Below, one piece after another: positions 32,520 to 40,988 of a stretch of DNA of 51,343 bases. Where the stretch lies: the NCBI GenBank assembly GCA_017656135.1, contig JACDOJ010000009.1:1-51343 (forward strand), written 5' to 3'. The number at the start of each line of letters is the position of its first letter. Positions within the stretch are counted from its first letter, which is position 1. The position numbers and the translations under genes were made by a program. Below the pieces are notes generated by a model. The model had not been told where the DNA came from, made no database searches, and was given only the letters and a program-made list of their open reading frames with translations. This stretch comes from Bacillota bacterium. Its GTDB lineage: Bacteria; Bacillota; UBA5301.

Positions 32520-33281
32520 ATGTTTGTTCGGAAGATAGTCAGGACGGTTTTGGCCGCCTTGCTCCTCGTGGCGGTTTCCCTGCCGGTGCTGGGGGCAGAG
32601 CTCAGCGTCGATGAGATCATGGCGAAACTGGATGAGAATATGTTCATCGAGAAAATCCAGTACAAAGCGACAATGGTGACTATCAATCGGGGCCGGGAAA
32701 TTACCAAGGAAATGACGGTTAAAGCCATCGCAGACACCCATGCTTTGGTGGAGTTCACCAACCGCCGGGACCGGGGTACCAGATACCTAAAGATCGACGA
32801 CGAGCTGTGGATGCGTTTCCCCGACACCGAGGAGATAGTGAAGATCTCCGGCCACATGCTCAGGCAAGGTATGATGGGAAGCGACATCTCCTATGAGGAT
32901 GCCTTGGAGAGCTCCAAACTTCAGGAGAACTACACCGCAAAGCTCTTAGGGTCTGAAACCGTGAACGGCCGGGAATGTTACTTGGTGGAACTGACTGTGA
33001 AACCCGGCAAAGAAGTGGCTTATCCTACCCGAAAGATGTGGGTGGATAAAGAGCACTTTACGGTCTGGAAGGAAGAGATGTACGCCCAAAGCGGAAAGCT
33101 GGTAAAGGAAAGCAAGACCTTGGCGGTGACTGAGATTGACGGCCGGGTACTTCCGACTGAGGTTGTCATGGAGAACAAACTGCGCCGGGGCTCCCAGACT
33201 CGGATGACCTTGTACGATATTGAGCTAGGAGGAGACTTCAGCCAGGAAGACTTCTCCCTGCGGGCCCTTACCCGTCCGTAG
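32520..33281 (+). CDS. LolA-like outer-membrane lipoprotein-sorting protein
   Basis: 253 residues. Signal peptide 1-24 (...LPVLGAE), then the LolA/LppX-like beta-sheet fold: SVDEIMAKLDENMF, TMVTINRGREITKEMTVKA, YLKIDDELWMRFPDTEEIVKI, and the late block YPTRKMWVDKEHFTVWKEEMY followed by TLAVTEIDGRVLPTEVVM. Such proteins carry a lipid or lipoprotein across the periplasm in a half-barrel. ATG 32520 has SD GAAGGAG (32505-32511). Gene order permease-permease-LolA-barrel suggests it receives cargo from the ABC complex. Confidence 0.85.
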   Translation: MFVRKIVRTVLAALLLVAVSLPVLGAELSVDEIMAKLDENMFIEKIQYKATMVTINRGREITKEMTVKAIADTHALVEFTNRRDRGTRYLKIDDELWMRFPDTEEIVKISGHMLRQGMMGSDISYEDALESSKLQENYTAKLLGSETVNGRECYLVELTVKPGKEVAYPTRKMWVDKEHFTVWKEEMYAQSGKLVKESKTLAVTEIDGRVLPTEVVMENKLRRGSQTRMTLYDIELGGDFSQEDFSLRALTRP

Positions 33282-33293
33282 GAGGTGGCTCTC

Positions 33294-34346
33294 GTGAGAA
33301 CACTCTACGCCAAAAAAACACTGATCCTCGTTGCCCTCGTTGCAGTGCTGGTTTTCTCCGAGGTCCTAGCTTCTGCGGAAGAAGTCTACTGGCAGGGGAA
33401 GCTGGAGACTGACTTCATGGTGGGTTTCGCTGATGTGGGTTCGGAAACGCTGATGAACCGGTTGAGCCTGGAGCTGGTCCTTCCTTGGTCGGAGGACATC
33501 TCTACCAAGGTAGCAGGAGATTTGCAGCATATCTCTTCAAATGTGGACCGAGACGGCAACATTGGTCCCAGCTACAGCTTGACTGCGGCGGAGTTGACCA
33601 GGATGTATATCCGGCTATACCGGCCCGGTTACGACCTGACTCTGGGCCTGCAGCCTTTGAGCTGGGGGGCAGGGATGTTCTTCAACCCTGCCGACCCCTT
33701 CGCCGGGTCCACTGACCCAATGACCAGCAGCCTCGGAGCAGCGCCGGGCTATTCCGGAGTCAGCCTAAATGTGCCGCTGGGGGTTCTGTCCCGCTTTACT
33801 GCTTTCCACTTTGTGGACGACGGCAAAAGTGGCATCAAGTACCGGACCAACCTTAACGGGACAGACCTAATCGGAGCTGCCACAGTCCGGCCAGGCGGGG
33901 AAAACCTGCAGGTGTTGCTGCAGGCCCAAGGTGATCTGGGGATCGGCTGGTTCGCCCAAACCGCCTTCACCGATCTGGAGACGTCTGATCCTGGTTTCCG
34001 CTGGGCCGCCGGTGCCGACTACAGTTGGAACGGCAAGGTGATAGTAAAAGGGGAGCTCTCCAATGCCGGCCCCAGTTTCTCCGGGTTGGCTTTAGGACCT
34101 GGCCTGGGTACTGGCGATGAAGACACCGTCTCCGTCGGGGTTTCCCTTCAGTACATCCCCGACGAGTTCTCCAGCCTCGCCTTGACGGTTCTGGTTACTC
34201 CAGAGGATAAGAACTTCATGCTGATGCCGGTGTACACCACTCAGTTGACAGACCTCATGGATTTGCGGGCCTATGGAGGGTTTGGCAAGGCAGGCGCTGA
34301 ACTTAACATTGGTCTGGCCGGAGCCGGTTTGAGTTACAGCTTTTAA
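33294..34346 (+). CDS. Predicted outer-membrane beta-barrel protein of the Lol-like operon
   Basis: 350 residues of no named family that I recognise. Signal peptide 1-28 (...SEVLASAEE). The rest alternates hydrophobic and polar residues in strand-length stretches (LSLELVLPWSEDISTKVAGDLQ, RMYIRLYRPGYDLTLGLQPLSWG, VLLQAQGDLGIGWFAQTAF) and ends AGAGLSYSF, the terminal Phe expected of barrels assembled by BAM. GTG 33294 has SD GGAGG 8 bases upstream. As the last gene of the operon it may accept or insert the LolA-like protein's cargo at the outer membrane, a position filled by LolB in Proteobacteria (inference). Confidence 0.75.
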   Translation: MRTLYAKKTLILVALVAVLVFSEVLASAEEVYWQGKLETDFMVGFADVGSETLMNRLSLELVLPWSEDISTKVAGDLQHISSNVDRDGNIGPSYSLTAAELTRMYIRLYRPGYDLTLGLQPLSWGAGMFFNPADPFAGSTDPMTSSLGAAPGYSGVSLNVPLGVLSRFTAFHFVDDGKSGIKYRTNLNGTDLIGAATVRPGGENLQVLLQAQGDLGIGWFAQTAFTDLETSDPGFRWAAGADYSWNGKVIVKGELSNAGPSFSGLALGPGLGTGDEDTVSVGVSLQYIPDEFSSLALTVLVTPEDKNFMLMPVYTTQLTDLMDLRAYGGFGKAGAELNIGLAGAGLSYSF

Positions 34347-34360
34347 GGAGACGTTCACCA

Positions 34361-35251
34361 GTGGATACCAAATTGCGCACTTTTTTGACCGTTGCCAGGA
34401 AAGGGAGCTTTTCCGCGGCTGCCCGGGAGCTTCACCTGAGCCAACCGGCGGTCAGTATGCAGATCCAACAGCTGGAATCCCAGTACGGGGTGCGCCTGTT
34501 TGACCGCCTGGACCGGAGAATCAGGCTCACCCCGGCCGGGCTTCTACTTCAGAAGTACGCCCGGGAGATTTTAGCCGTCTACCAAAAGGCCAGTGCCGAG
34601 ATCATGCACTGTTGCGACAAGATTATGGGTGAACTCCACATCGGGGCCACCTTGACCATCGGCGAGTACGTCATCCCCAAACTCATCGGGCTCTTCAAGA
34701 AAGAATATCCTGAGGTTGAGCTGCTGTTGACAGTGGAAAACACCGAAAGCGTTATTCGGGGTCTGGCTGACGAGCTTTTTGACGTGGCCTTTGTGGAAGG
34801 ACCTTTTGACCACGCTAAACTGGAGAGAAAGCCCTGGTCCACTGATGAGCTGGTCCTAGTGGTTTCGGCCGATCATCCCTGGGCCACCCGCAAATCTGTG
34901 CACGTTGAGGAGCTCCTCCAGGAAAACCTGGTTCTCAGGGAACCGGGCTCAGGTACGAGAGAAGTTTTCATGGCCGCTTTAAGGAAAGCCGGCTACAGTT
35001 GGGATCAAGTTCCCGTCTATATCGAGCTGGGCAGCACCACTGCCATCAAATCGCTGGTCAGCGCCAACTTAGGGATGACGGTGATCTCCCGCTGGACGGT
35101 CCGGGATGAGGTCCAGCGGGGCTCGCTGCGTGCTTTGCCTGTAGACGGTCTCGAGTTGACCAGGGAGTTTACCGTGGTCACCCGGAAGAAACATCCCCTC
35201 AATCCCCAATCTGAGAAATTCATCGAATTCTGCTTTACCCATTTGGAATAA
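34361..35251 (+). CDS. LysR family transcriptional regulator (CysL/CbbR-like)
   Basis: 296 residues. The winged HTH is textbook: LRTFLTVARKGSFSAAARELHLSQPAVSMQIQQLE, then RLFDRLDRRIRLTPAG. The effector domain keeps GELHIGATLTIGEYVIPKL and SLVSANLGMTVISRW. This profile resembles the YwfK/CysL and CbbR subgroup, whose targets include sulfur assimilation and carbon fixation genes. GTG 34361 follows AAGGAG (34345-34350). It runs straight into the truncated ferredoxin-like gene and may once have had a different neighbour to regulate. Confidence 0.9.
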   Translation: MDTKLRTFLTVARKGSFSAAARELHLSQPAVSMQIQQLESQYGVRLFDRLDRRIRLTPAGLLLQKYAREILAVYQKASAEIMHCCDKIMGELHIGATLTIGEYVIPKLIGLFKKEYPEVELLLTVENTESVIRGLADELFDVAFVEGPFDHAKLERKPWSTDELVLVVSADHPWATRKSVHVEELLQENLVLREPGSGTREVFMAALRKAGYSWDQVPVYIELGSTTAIKSLVSANLGMTVISRWTVRDEVQRGSLRALPVDGLELTREFTVVTRKKHPLNPQSEKFIEFCFTHLE

Positions 35252-35262
35252 CAAGGAGCCAT

Positions 35263-35718
35263 CTTCTCGTAATCATCTACTTTACTGTGACTACCGCCAA
35301 GCTGTGGTTCGCCGACTATGATCCGTACCGGACCCTCTTTAGCTTGGAGTGGCTCTTTGAGCCTTCTCTGGAGAAATGGCCGGCTTATCTGATCACCATC
35401 CTGGTTCTGGCCGGAGCACTGCTTGTCAAGAGGTTCTGGTGCCGGTTCCTCTGCCCGCTGGGGGCAATCATCAGTATATTCCAGCCTATTGGATTAATTA
35501 AAGTCAGGCGGGACGAGAATTTGTGCATCAACTGCGGCAAGTGTGACAAGGTCTGTCCGTCGGCCTTGAAACCCAGTCAGAAAGCAACTCCGGGCATGCA
35601 GTGCACGTCCTGTCTGGAGTGTGTCGAGGCGTGCCCGGTAAAAGGCGCCTTGGATGTTTATGCTGGGCCAAAGAAAGATTCACTTGTTTCTAAGGAGAGT
35701 GAACAGAGTGCGTATTAA
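35263..35718 (+). pseudogene. 5'-truncated NapH/NosR-like membrane ferredoxin
   Basis: Homology-like sequence begins abruptly about 12 bases after the LysR stop with LLVIIYFTVTTAKLWFADYDP, a mid-protein segment of NapH/NosR-type polyferredoxins. It continues through a membrane helix, the WCRFLCPLGA motif and two 4Fe-4S sites (CINCGKCDKVCP and CTSCLECVEACP). The normal N-terminal half, with its own membrane helices and first CxxxCP motif, is missing. The only in-frame start, GTG 35287, falls inside the conserved segment and has no SD. The rest of the frame is clean, so the truncation may be recent or a shortened protein may still be made. Confidence 0.65.
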
Positions 35719-36037
35719 TAAGTTTGTTGTACCTGTACTGGCTGTATCTGTAATAGCGCTTGCGGTGGTAATAGCCAATGTTACCGGAGACTGGGTTACT
35801 TCCGGTAAGCAGATCGTTGACCAAAAAGTGGAGGCAGGCACTTTGACCCCAGATGACATCCGGGGCCGGATGACCTTACAGGAAGTGGCTGATGCCTTTG
35901 GGCTTTCGATCGAGGAGATAATCCAGAAGGCCGGTCTTCCGGCAGATATCGATGCTACAATCCCTCTTCGTGACCTCAAGGCTGTGGTTGAGGGCTTCGA
36001 GGTTTCACAGGTCAGGGATGCGGTTGGGGATAGGTAG
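35708..36037 (+). CDS. Small membrane-anchored companion of the NapH-like ferredoxin
   Basis: 109 residues. An N-terminal membrane helix (VVPVLAVSVIALAVVIANV) is followed by about 75 residues with TPDDIRGRMTLQEVADAFGLSIEEIIQKAGLPADIDATIPLRDL, a helical domain that is recurrent beside, or fused to, 4Fe-4S membrane proteins in anaerobic Firmicutes. Its role is not established. The LQEVADAFGLSIEEI part has a small helix-turn-helix look. GTG 35708 overlaps the preceding gene by 11 bp and has SD AAGGAG (35692-35697), so it depended on translation of that gene and may now be poorly expressed. Confidence 0.7.
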   Translation: MRINKFVVPVLAVSVIALAVVIANVTGDWVTSGKQIVDQKVEAGTLTPDDIRGRMTLQEVADAFGLSIEEIIQKAGLPADIDATIPLRDLKAVVEGFEVSQVRDAVGDR

Positions 36038-36214
36038 TTTGGTATAAACTCAAAATACTCGTTCTTAAATACAACCGAACAGTGTACCAAAGGGTAGAAT
36101 CATACCCCCTGGGGAAAGACTAAACTAGTGCAGAAGAAGTAATAGCAGGGAAATGCCTAATTATCTCAAAGTTGTAAAATAATTACACGAGCCAATGATC
36201 TAGGGGGAACCGCT

Positions 36215-39200
36215 GTGAGCAACTTGCAGGATGCCGAACATCTCTTCGAGCACACCATGGCTGAACATCTTGCAGAGCTAGCCCGCTACTGTGAAGTTGA
36301 TATTGTCATCGGTGTCCCATTCTATAACGAAGAAAAAGAAATCGGGCCCGCCATTGAAGCTCTACAATCGGGCCTTGAAAAATACTGTCCTGAATGCCGC
36401 GCTTTAATCGTCTGCGTCGGCTCCGCAGCAGGCCACAGAGCCCTGGAAAAGCTCGCCGAATCCAAAGCAGTGTCCGGCAAGCCCGAGGTCTATACCTTCC
36501 TCTTAGACCATGACGAGCTTCTGGGCAAAGGCTGGGGCGTCAAGGCTCTGCTTAAAGTGGCGGCCGCACTCCATGCCGATCTCGCCCTTTTCGAGGCCGA
36601 TTTCCTGGCTTCTGTCGGTGAGGTGGACAGCTACCAGTGGCTCCGCCTCCTCTTGGACCCCATCAGAATCGACGGCTATGACCTCTCCCTGGGGTGTTTC
36701 GAACGCCACCCTTTCACTGACGGGCTTGCTCTTCACCTGGTCAGCCCGATTATTGCTTCCACCTACGGTTGGCACATCACAGACCCCCTGGGGGATGAGA
36801 TGGCCCTCTCTAATGATCTTGTGAACAGGTTAATCAGCAAGAGTGTAAACTGGTTTGAAGATGCCTACCAGTATGGGGTCGGCATCTGGATTCTGACCAC
36901 GGCTTTGGCCCAGGAGGCCAGGATTTGCGAATCCAGCCTTGGAGCCAAGGCGCCTACGCGCTATAATGGCAAGCGAGAGCTGATGGGGCACCAGATCATC
37001 AGAACCCTTTTCCACCAGGTGAAAGAGCACTTTCCCAAGTGGAGCAAAACCGGCACGGTCTTGAGGTTTCCGGATGCCATTGGAGTTGCCAAGTGTGCAT
37101 CGGTGATCGCTGATAAACCGGATTTTGCCGCGGCTCTGCGCAAGTTCCAAAAAGGGTTCAATGCCTCTACTGCCAACTTACTGAAACGCATCATTCCCTC
37201 TGAGACTTTTGCCAAGTTAAACTTCCTCGCCGAGGCCCCGCGGGAACACTTCCATTTTAATGATTCCCTCTGGGCCGAAGTGGTCTACGACCTGCTTTTG
37301 GGTTCGGCCTTTCACAGTGAGTTGGATGAGGATGATTTGATCAATGCCGCCTTAAGCTTACTCCATGGCCGGAGGGCGCATACTGCCAAGCACCTTGCTG
37401 AAATCGAGCAGCGCCTGGGTACAATATCGGCCGACGAAACCAACCTCCTTTCCTTGGTTATCAGCCAGGAAAGCTCCAGGCAAATCCGGCTCTTTCACCA
37501 AAAGAGAGAAGAGCTCATCAAAGCCTGGCAGGAGCAGGAAGAAAAGATCCAGCCCTTCCTGCCTCAGGTGGCCTTTTGGGAGTTTATTCCCGGGGTGGCC
37601 ATGACCCTACCTCAAGAAGTTAGCTCTTCTAAAGGGAAGACCATCAGCCTCATCCCGATATACGAAGCCCTGCTTAGAGAGTACCGCCAGCGGTTTGCCT
37701 CCTTTGTGGAAGAGAGATTCGGTCTTCCTGTGACCGCTCCTTCCAGCAAGCTGGTGGAGGCGATCACCGGGTTCATGCGCTCTCTGGAGGAGGGGGTAAA
37801 AGAGCACTTTTTAACTGCGAACTTCACTCTTTACGAGGGGACTAAAGCCAACGCAAAAATACTTTTTGATTTCTTCGATCCGGGAGAGATTTATGCCCTC
37901 AAAGATGAGGCCGCTTGGCGCTTCCTGTACGAGAATCCCCCGGCTCACCTCTTGACTAAATACAACTCAAGTTCTGTGGCGGAGCTTCGGGAAAAGATGC
38001 CGCCCCACCACATACTGGCCCTTTCCTTCTGCACTGAGCACCGGGAGTACCAAATGCGGCTCTGGGAGTGGCTGCGCAAGAATGTAAGGCCGGAGGATTT
38101 CGAGAACCGCCCATTAGAGCCCTTGGTCGTCCCCAACACTCTATTCTATGGTCCTAGCGAGATGAGAGAAACCACCAAGCTCTGCCGGTTAGCTGGGACC
38201 TTAGTTCTGACTAACCTCACTAAACACGCCGGGGGCGAATACCGTTCCCTCCGCTACCTCACAGCTGTGGGCAAAAGCATCTTCGAAGCCCTGGCCTTCA
38301 GTGAGATCTGGCGGGGGTTTGCCAAGGAGGGGAGCAAGCAGTTTGCCCGCAAAGTCGCAAATTCCCTGGAAGGCCACTGGGGTAACGCACTTTTCTCGGC
38401 TCATAACATCTTTGAAAGTGGTATTCACAGAAAATTTGCCTCTCAGCTTCGCGAGAGGGCTCTGGCCCTTAAAGCCGCTTCTCAAGACCCAGAGTTCCAA
38501 CGTTTCTGTGCCGACCTGGCCTTGGCGGCGGAAGTCTATCCCTTGGCCATCACCTTGGCAGACGGCCAGTTTATCCCTCTGTCCATCTGGACCTGGGCCA
38601 GCTTCAGCTATAAAGGGGGCAAGGGCGTTCCCGGGCCTCTCTCTCTCCACGTGGAGCGGGACTGGTTCTCCCGGGAGATCTTAGAGCGGACCTATGCCGC
38701 CCTGGAGGAGAACTGGACCATTGACGAACTCATTATAGACCTCATGGGCAGGGGCAGTGAGTCTGCCGACCTAGCTGAATTCATCTTACCGGTCCAGCAG
38801 GACTCCAAAGAGCTTTTCGTGGAAACCTGTGTCCAGCCGGTGTACCCAGAGGCCGGGCAGTTGAAGCGTTTTCAGGGTAATCCCATATTAAGCCCGGTCA
38901 AAGAGCACGACTGGGAATCCACCTATGTGCTTAATAGCGCCGCCATCCGGTTGGGCGGCAAGATTTACCTGTTGTACCGAGCCTTTGGCGACCAAAAGGT
39001 TTCCAGCATTGGGCTGGCGGTAACCAACGACGGTTTTCACATCTCTGAACGCCTGCCGGAGCCGATCTTCGTCCCCGAGACCCAGGAGGAATCTGCGGGA
39101 GTGGAAGACCCGAGGATCGTTCGGATTGGCGACCGGCTCTATATGACTTACACTGCCTATGATGGGGTGGTTCCCCAGATCGCTTTGGCTTCTATCTCCG

Positions 39201-39823
39201 TCGATGATTTTCTGGCCCGCCGCTGGGAGAAGTGGGAACGCTTGGGCCTGGCGTTTCCCAACTTCCCTAATAAAGATGCGGTCATCTTCCCGGAGAAGAT
39301 CAACGGCCGCTATGCTATGTACCACCGGGTGGCTCCCAGTATCTGGCTCTCGTACGCAGACTCCATCCAGTGCCCGTGGCCCAAGACCGGCCATAAGATC
39401 ATCATGGGGCCCCGCTACGGCATGCTCTGGGATGCAATCAAGATCGGCGCCGGCGCTCAGCCCTTAAAAACCCGCCACGGCTGGCTCCTCATCTACCACG
39501 GAGTGGACTACGCGATTCACTACAGCCTGGGGGTTATGCTGGTTTCACTGGATGATCCCAGTAACCTCATTTACCGCTCTCCAAACCCTATTCTGACCCC
39601 GGAAGAGGAGTACGAGAAAGGGGTCAAAGGACAGGTCTGGGTCCCCAATGTCGTTTTCACCTGCGGTGCCGTTCCCGCCAGAGATACAGACCTCTTAGAA
39701 GATGATGATGAGGTGCTGGTCTACTACGGAGCGGCAGACACCTTTATCGGTGTCGCCAAGGCCACGGTGGCCGAGTTAATTCCTGAACCAATCAGAAAAC
39801 AAGAAAAAAGCTGGAAGAAATGA
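36215..39823 (+). CDS. Giant fusion: glycosyltransferase-like domain, unknown middle, GH130 phosphorylase domain
   Basis: 1202 residues, no signal peptide or membrane helix. Residues ~29-290 look like a GT-A transferase: DIVIGVPFYNEEKEIGPAIEAL, an acidic LFEADFLAS in the DxD region (~126), and DPLGDEMALS / NWFEDAYQYGVGIWI as acceptor-side blocks, similar in style to GT2/GT81 mannosyl- or glucosylglycerate synthases. Residues ~300-880 are mostly helical and unrecognised. Residues ~884-1190 are GH130: FQGNPILSP, GVEDPRI with the general-acid Asp (~972), NKDAVIFPEKINGRYAMYHR, YHGVD and GQVWVPNVVF. GH130 enzymes split or phosphorolyse beta-mannosides. The gene precedes a GDP-sugar operon, so a mannose-type substrate is likely. 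GTG 36215 with SD TAGGGGGAA. The fold assignment of the N-terminal domain is less secure than that of GH130. Confidence 0.8.
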   Translation: MSNLQDAEHLFEHTMAEHLAELARYCEVDIVIGVPFYNEEKEIGPAIEALQSGLEKYCPECRALIVCVGSAAGHRALEKLAESKAVSGKPEVYTFLLDHDELLGKGWGVKALLKVAAALHADLALFEADFLASVGEVDSYQWLRLLLDPIRIDGYDLSLGCFERHPFTDGLALHLVSPIIASTYGWHITDPLGDEMALSNDLVNRLISKSVNWFEDAYQYGVGIWILTTALAQEARICESSLGAKAPTRYNGKRELMGHQIIRTLFHQVKEHFPKWSKTGTVLRFPDAIGVAKCASVIADKPDFAAALRKFQKGFNASTANLLKRIIPSETFAKLNFLAEAPREHFHFNDSLWAEVVYDLLLGSAFHSELDEDDLINAALSLLHGRRAHTAKHLAEIEQRLGTISADETNLLSLVISQESSRQIRLFHQKREELIKAWQEQEEKIQPFLPQVAFWEFIPGVAMTLPQEVSSSKGKTISLIPIYEALLREYRQRFASFVEERFGLPVTAPSSKLVEAITGFMRSLEEGVKEHFLTANFTLYEGTKANAKILFDFFDPGEIYALKDEAAWRFLYENPPAHLLTKYNSSSVAELREKMPPHHILALSFCTEHREYQMRLWEWLRKNVRPEDFENRPLEPLVVPNTLFYGPSEMRETTKLCRLAGTLVLTNLTKHAGGEYRSLRYLTAVGKSIFEALAFSEIWRGFAKEGSKQFARKVANSLEGHWGNALFSAHNIFESGIHRKFASQLRERALALKAASQDPEFQRFCADLALAAEVYPLAITLADGQFIPLSIWTWASFSYKGGKGVPGPLSLHVERDWFSREILERTYAALEENWTIDELIIDLMGRGSESADLAEFILPVQQDSKELFVETCVQPVYPEAGQLKRFQGNPILSPVKEHDWESTYVLNSAAIRLGGKIYLLYRAFGDQKVSSIGLAVTNDGFHISERLPEPIFVPETQEESAGVEDPRIVRIGDRLYMTYTAYDGVVPQIALASISVDDFLARRWEKWERLGLAFPNFPNKDAVIFPEKINGRYAMYHRVAPSIWLSYADSIQCPWPKTGHKIIMGPRYGMLWDAIKIGAGAQPLKTRHGWLLIYHGVDYAIHYSLGVMLVSLDDPSNLIYRSPNPILTPEEEYEKGVKGQVWVPNVVFTCGAVPARDTDLLEDDDEVLVYYGAADTFIGVAKATVAELIPEPIRKQEKSWKK

Positions 39824-39866
39824 TTTTAGATCCCCTCTAATTGGCCTTATAACCACTTCCTATTTT

Positions 39867-39904
39867 TTGAATAATTGGCAAACAAAGTGGTATAATGATA
39901 TAAT
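39867..39904 (+). promoter_or_regulatory. Promoter of the sugar-nucleotide operon
   Basis: TTGAAT (39867-39872), an 18-base spacer and TATAAT (39891-39896) preceded by TG (extended -10, TGG at 39888-39890). A second TATAAT lies at 39899-39904. The operon 39954-44860 can thus be transcribed independently of the fusion gene upstream. No clear terminator is visible in 39824-39866. Confidence 0.65.
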
Positions 39905-39953
39905 AAAGGTAATTTTTGGAAATTAGATATATCTAAAGGAGGGATCGTTCGAG

Positions 39954-40988
39954 ATGCGTGTTGGGGCGCTCTTGTTGGCGGGGGGGCTCGGTACGCGCCT
40001 TTTTCCCCTCACCAAGCAGCTGCCTAAACCGATGATTCCGTTACTTGGGAAGCCTCTTTTGGAACACATCATCACCAATCTAGTCGGCCAAGGCGTAGAG
40101 GATATTGTCATCGCCGTCGGCTACCAAGGGGAAGTTATCGAAAGATATTTTGGCGATGGTTCTCGCTTTAACTGCCGGATTCGGTATAGCCGAGAAGATA
40201 AACCCCTTGGTACAGGCGGAGCCATCAGAAAAGGCGGGCTCCTCTTTGATCACACCTTTCTGGTCTTAAACGCAGACATTCTCCAAGACTTCGCTTTGAA
40301 CAAGTTAGTGGCCTTTCACCAAGAGACTGGTGCCTCAACTACCATCGGGTTGATGATGGTCAAAGATCCCCGGAGTTTTGGCCTGGTGGAGCTGGGACCT
40401 TCCGGCAGGGTGCAGCGCTTTGTGGAGAAACCTAAAACCCTGGCCGAAGTCACCAGTCCGTATGTAAATGCAGGCATTTATGTTATGGAACCGGAAGTTT
40501 TAGCATATATTCCTGATAGTAAACAAGTTTCCGTTGAACGGGAGACGTTTCCGGCCCTTTTGGCTGCAGGAGAGCCTGTATATGGTTTCCCCATGTCCGG
40601 TGTCTGGCATGACCTAGGTACCCGGGAAAGATACCTTAAGGTGCATCAAGACCTGCTGCAAACAACAAAACCGGCGGTGCAGTCTGCTCCCGACGCTGTG
40701 GTGCACAAAAAAGCAAAGCTTATACCCCCGGTCTGGATCGGCCCAGGATGCCAGGTTCAGAATGGGGCTGAGGTAGGTCCCTTTGCTTTTTTAGGTGCCG
40801 GTTGCCAGGTTAAGTCCGGGGCTAAGGTTAAAGAGTCCGTACTGTGGGATCAAGTGATCGTGGGGCCCGGGGCATGTGTTATCCAGTCGGTCTTAGGAAA
40901 TACTGTCAGTGTACCGCCGGCAGGGAGGCTTATTGGGCAGTTGGTTTGTCCAGAGAGCCTGGAAGAAGCGATAAGGAGGTCGTTGTAA
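39954..40988 (+). CDS. Sugar-1-phosphate nucleotidyltransferase (mannose-1-phosphate guanylyltransferase-like)
   Basis: 344 residues. It begins with ALLLAGGLGTRLFPLTKQLPKPMIPLLGKPLLEHII, the nucleotide-binding signature, followed by ADILQDF for the metal-binding Asp, FVEKPK, and NAGIYVME. From about residue 245 it has a left-handed beta-helix tail of hexapeptide repeats (PPVWIGPGCQVQNGAEVGPFAFLGAGCQV). This two-domain layout is that of GMPP-type GDP-mannose and some NDP-glucose pyrophosphorylases. The base specificity cannot be read with certainty; the phosphomannomutase-like partner favours GDP-mannose. SD AAAGGAGGG before ATG 39954. Confidence 0.85.
   Translation: MRVGALLLAGGLGTRLFPLTKQLPKPMIPLLGKPLLEHIITNLVGQGVEDIVIAVGYQGEVIERYFGDGSRFNCRIRYSREDKPLGTGGAIRKGGLLFDHTFLVLNADILQDFALNKLVAFHQETGASTTIGLMMVKDPRSFGLVELGPSGRVQRFVEKPKTLAEVTSPYVNAGIYVMEPEVLAYIPDSKQVSVERETFPALLAAGEPVYGFPMSGVWHDLGTRERYLKVHQDLLQTTKPAVQSAPDAVVHKKAKLIPPVWIGPGCQVQNGAEVGPFAFLGAGCQVKSGAKVKESVLWDQVIVGPGACVIQSVLGNTVSVPPAGRLIGQLVCPESLEEAIRRSL

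Noticed and set aside
36038-36214. Promoter for the fusion gene in the 177-base gap before it
   Set aside because: TAAAAT at 36175 has no acceptable -35, and the other AT-rich spots are no better; I could not support a specific site.
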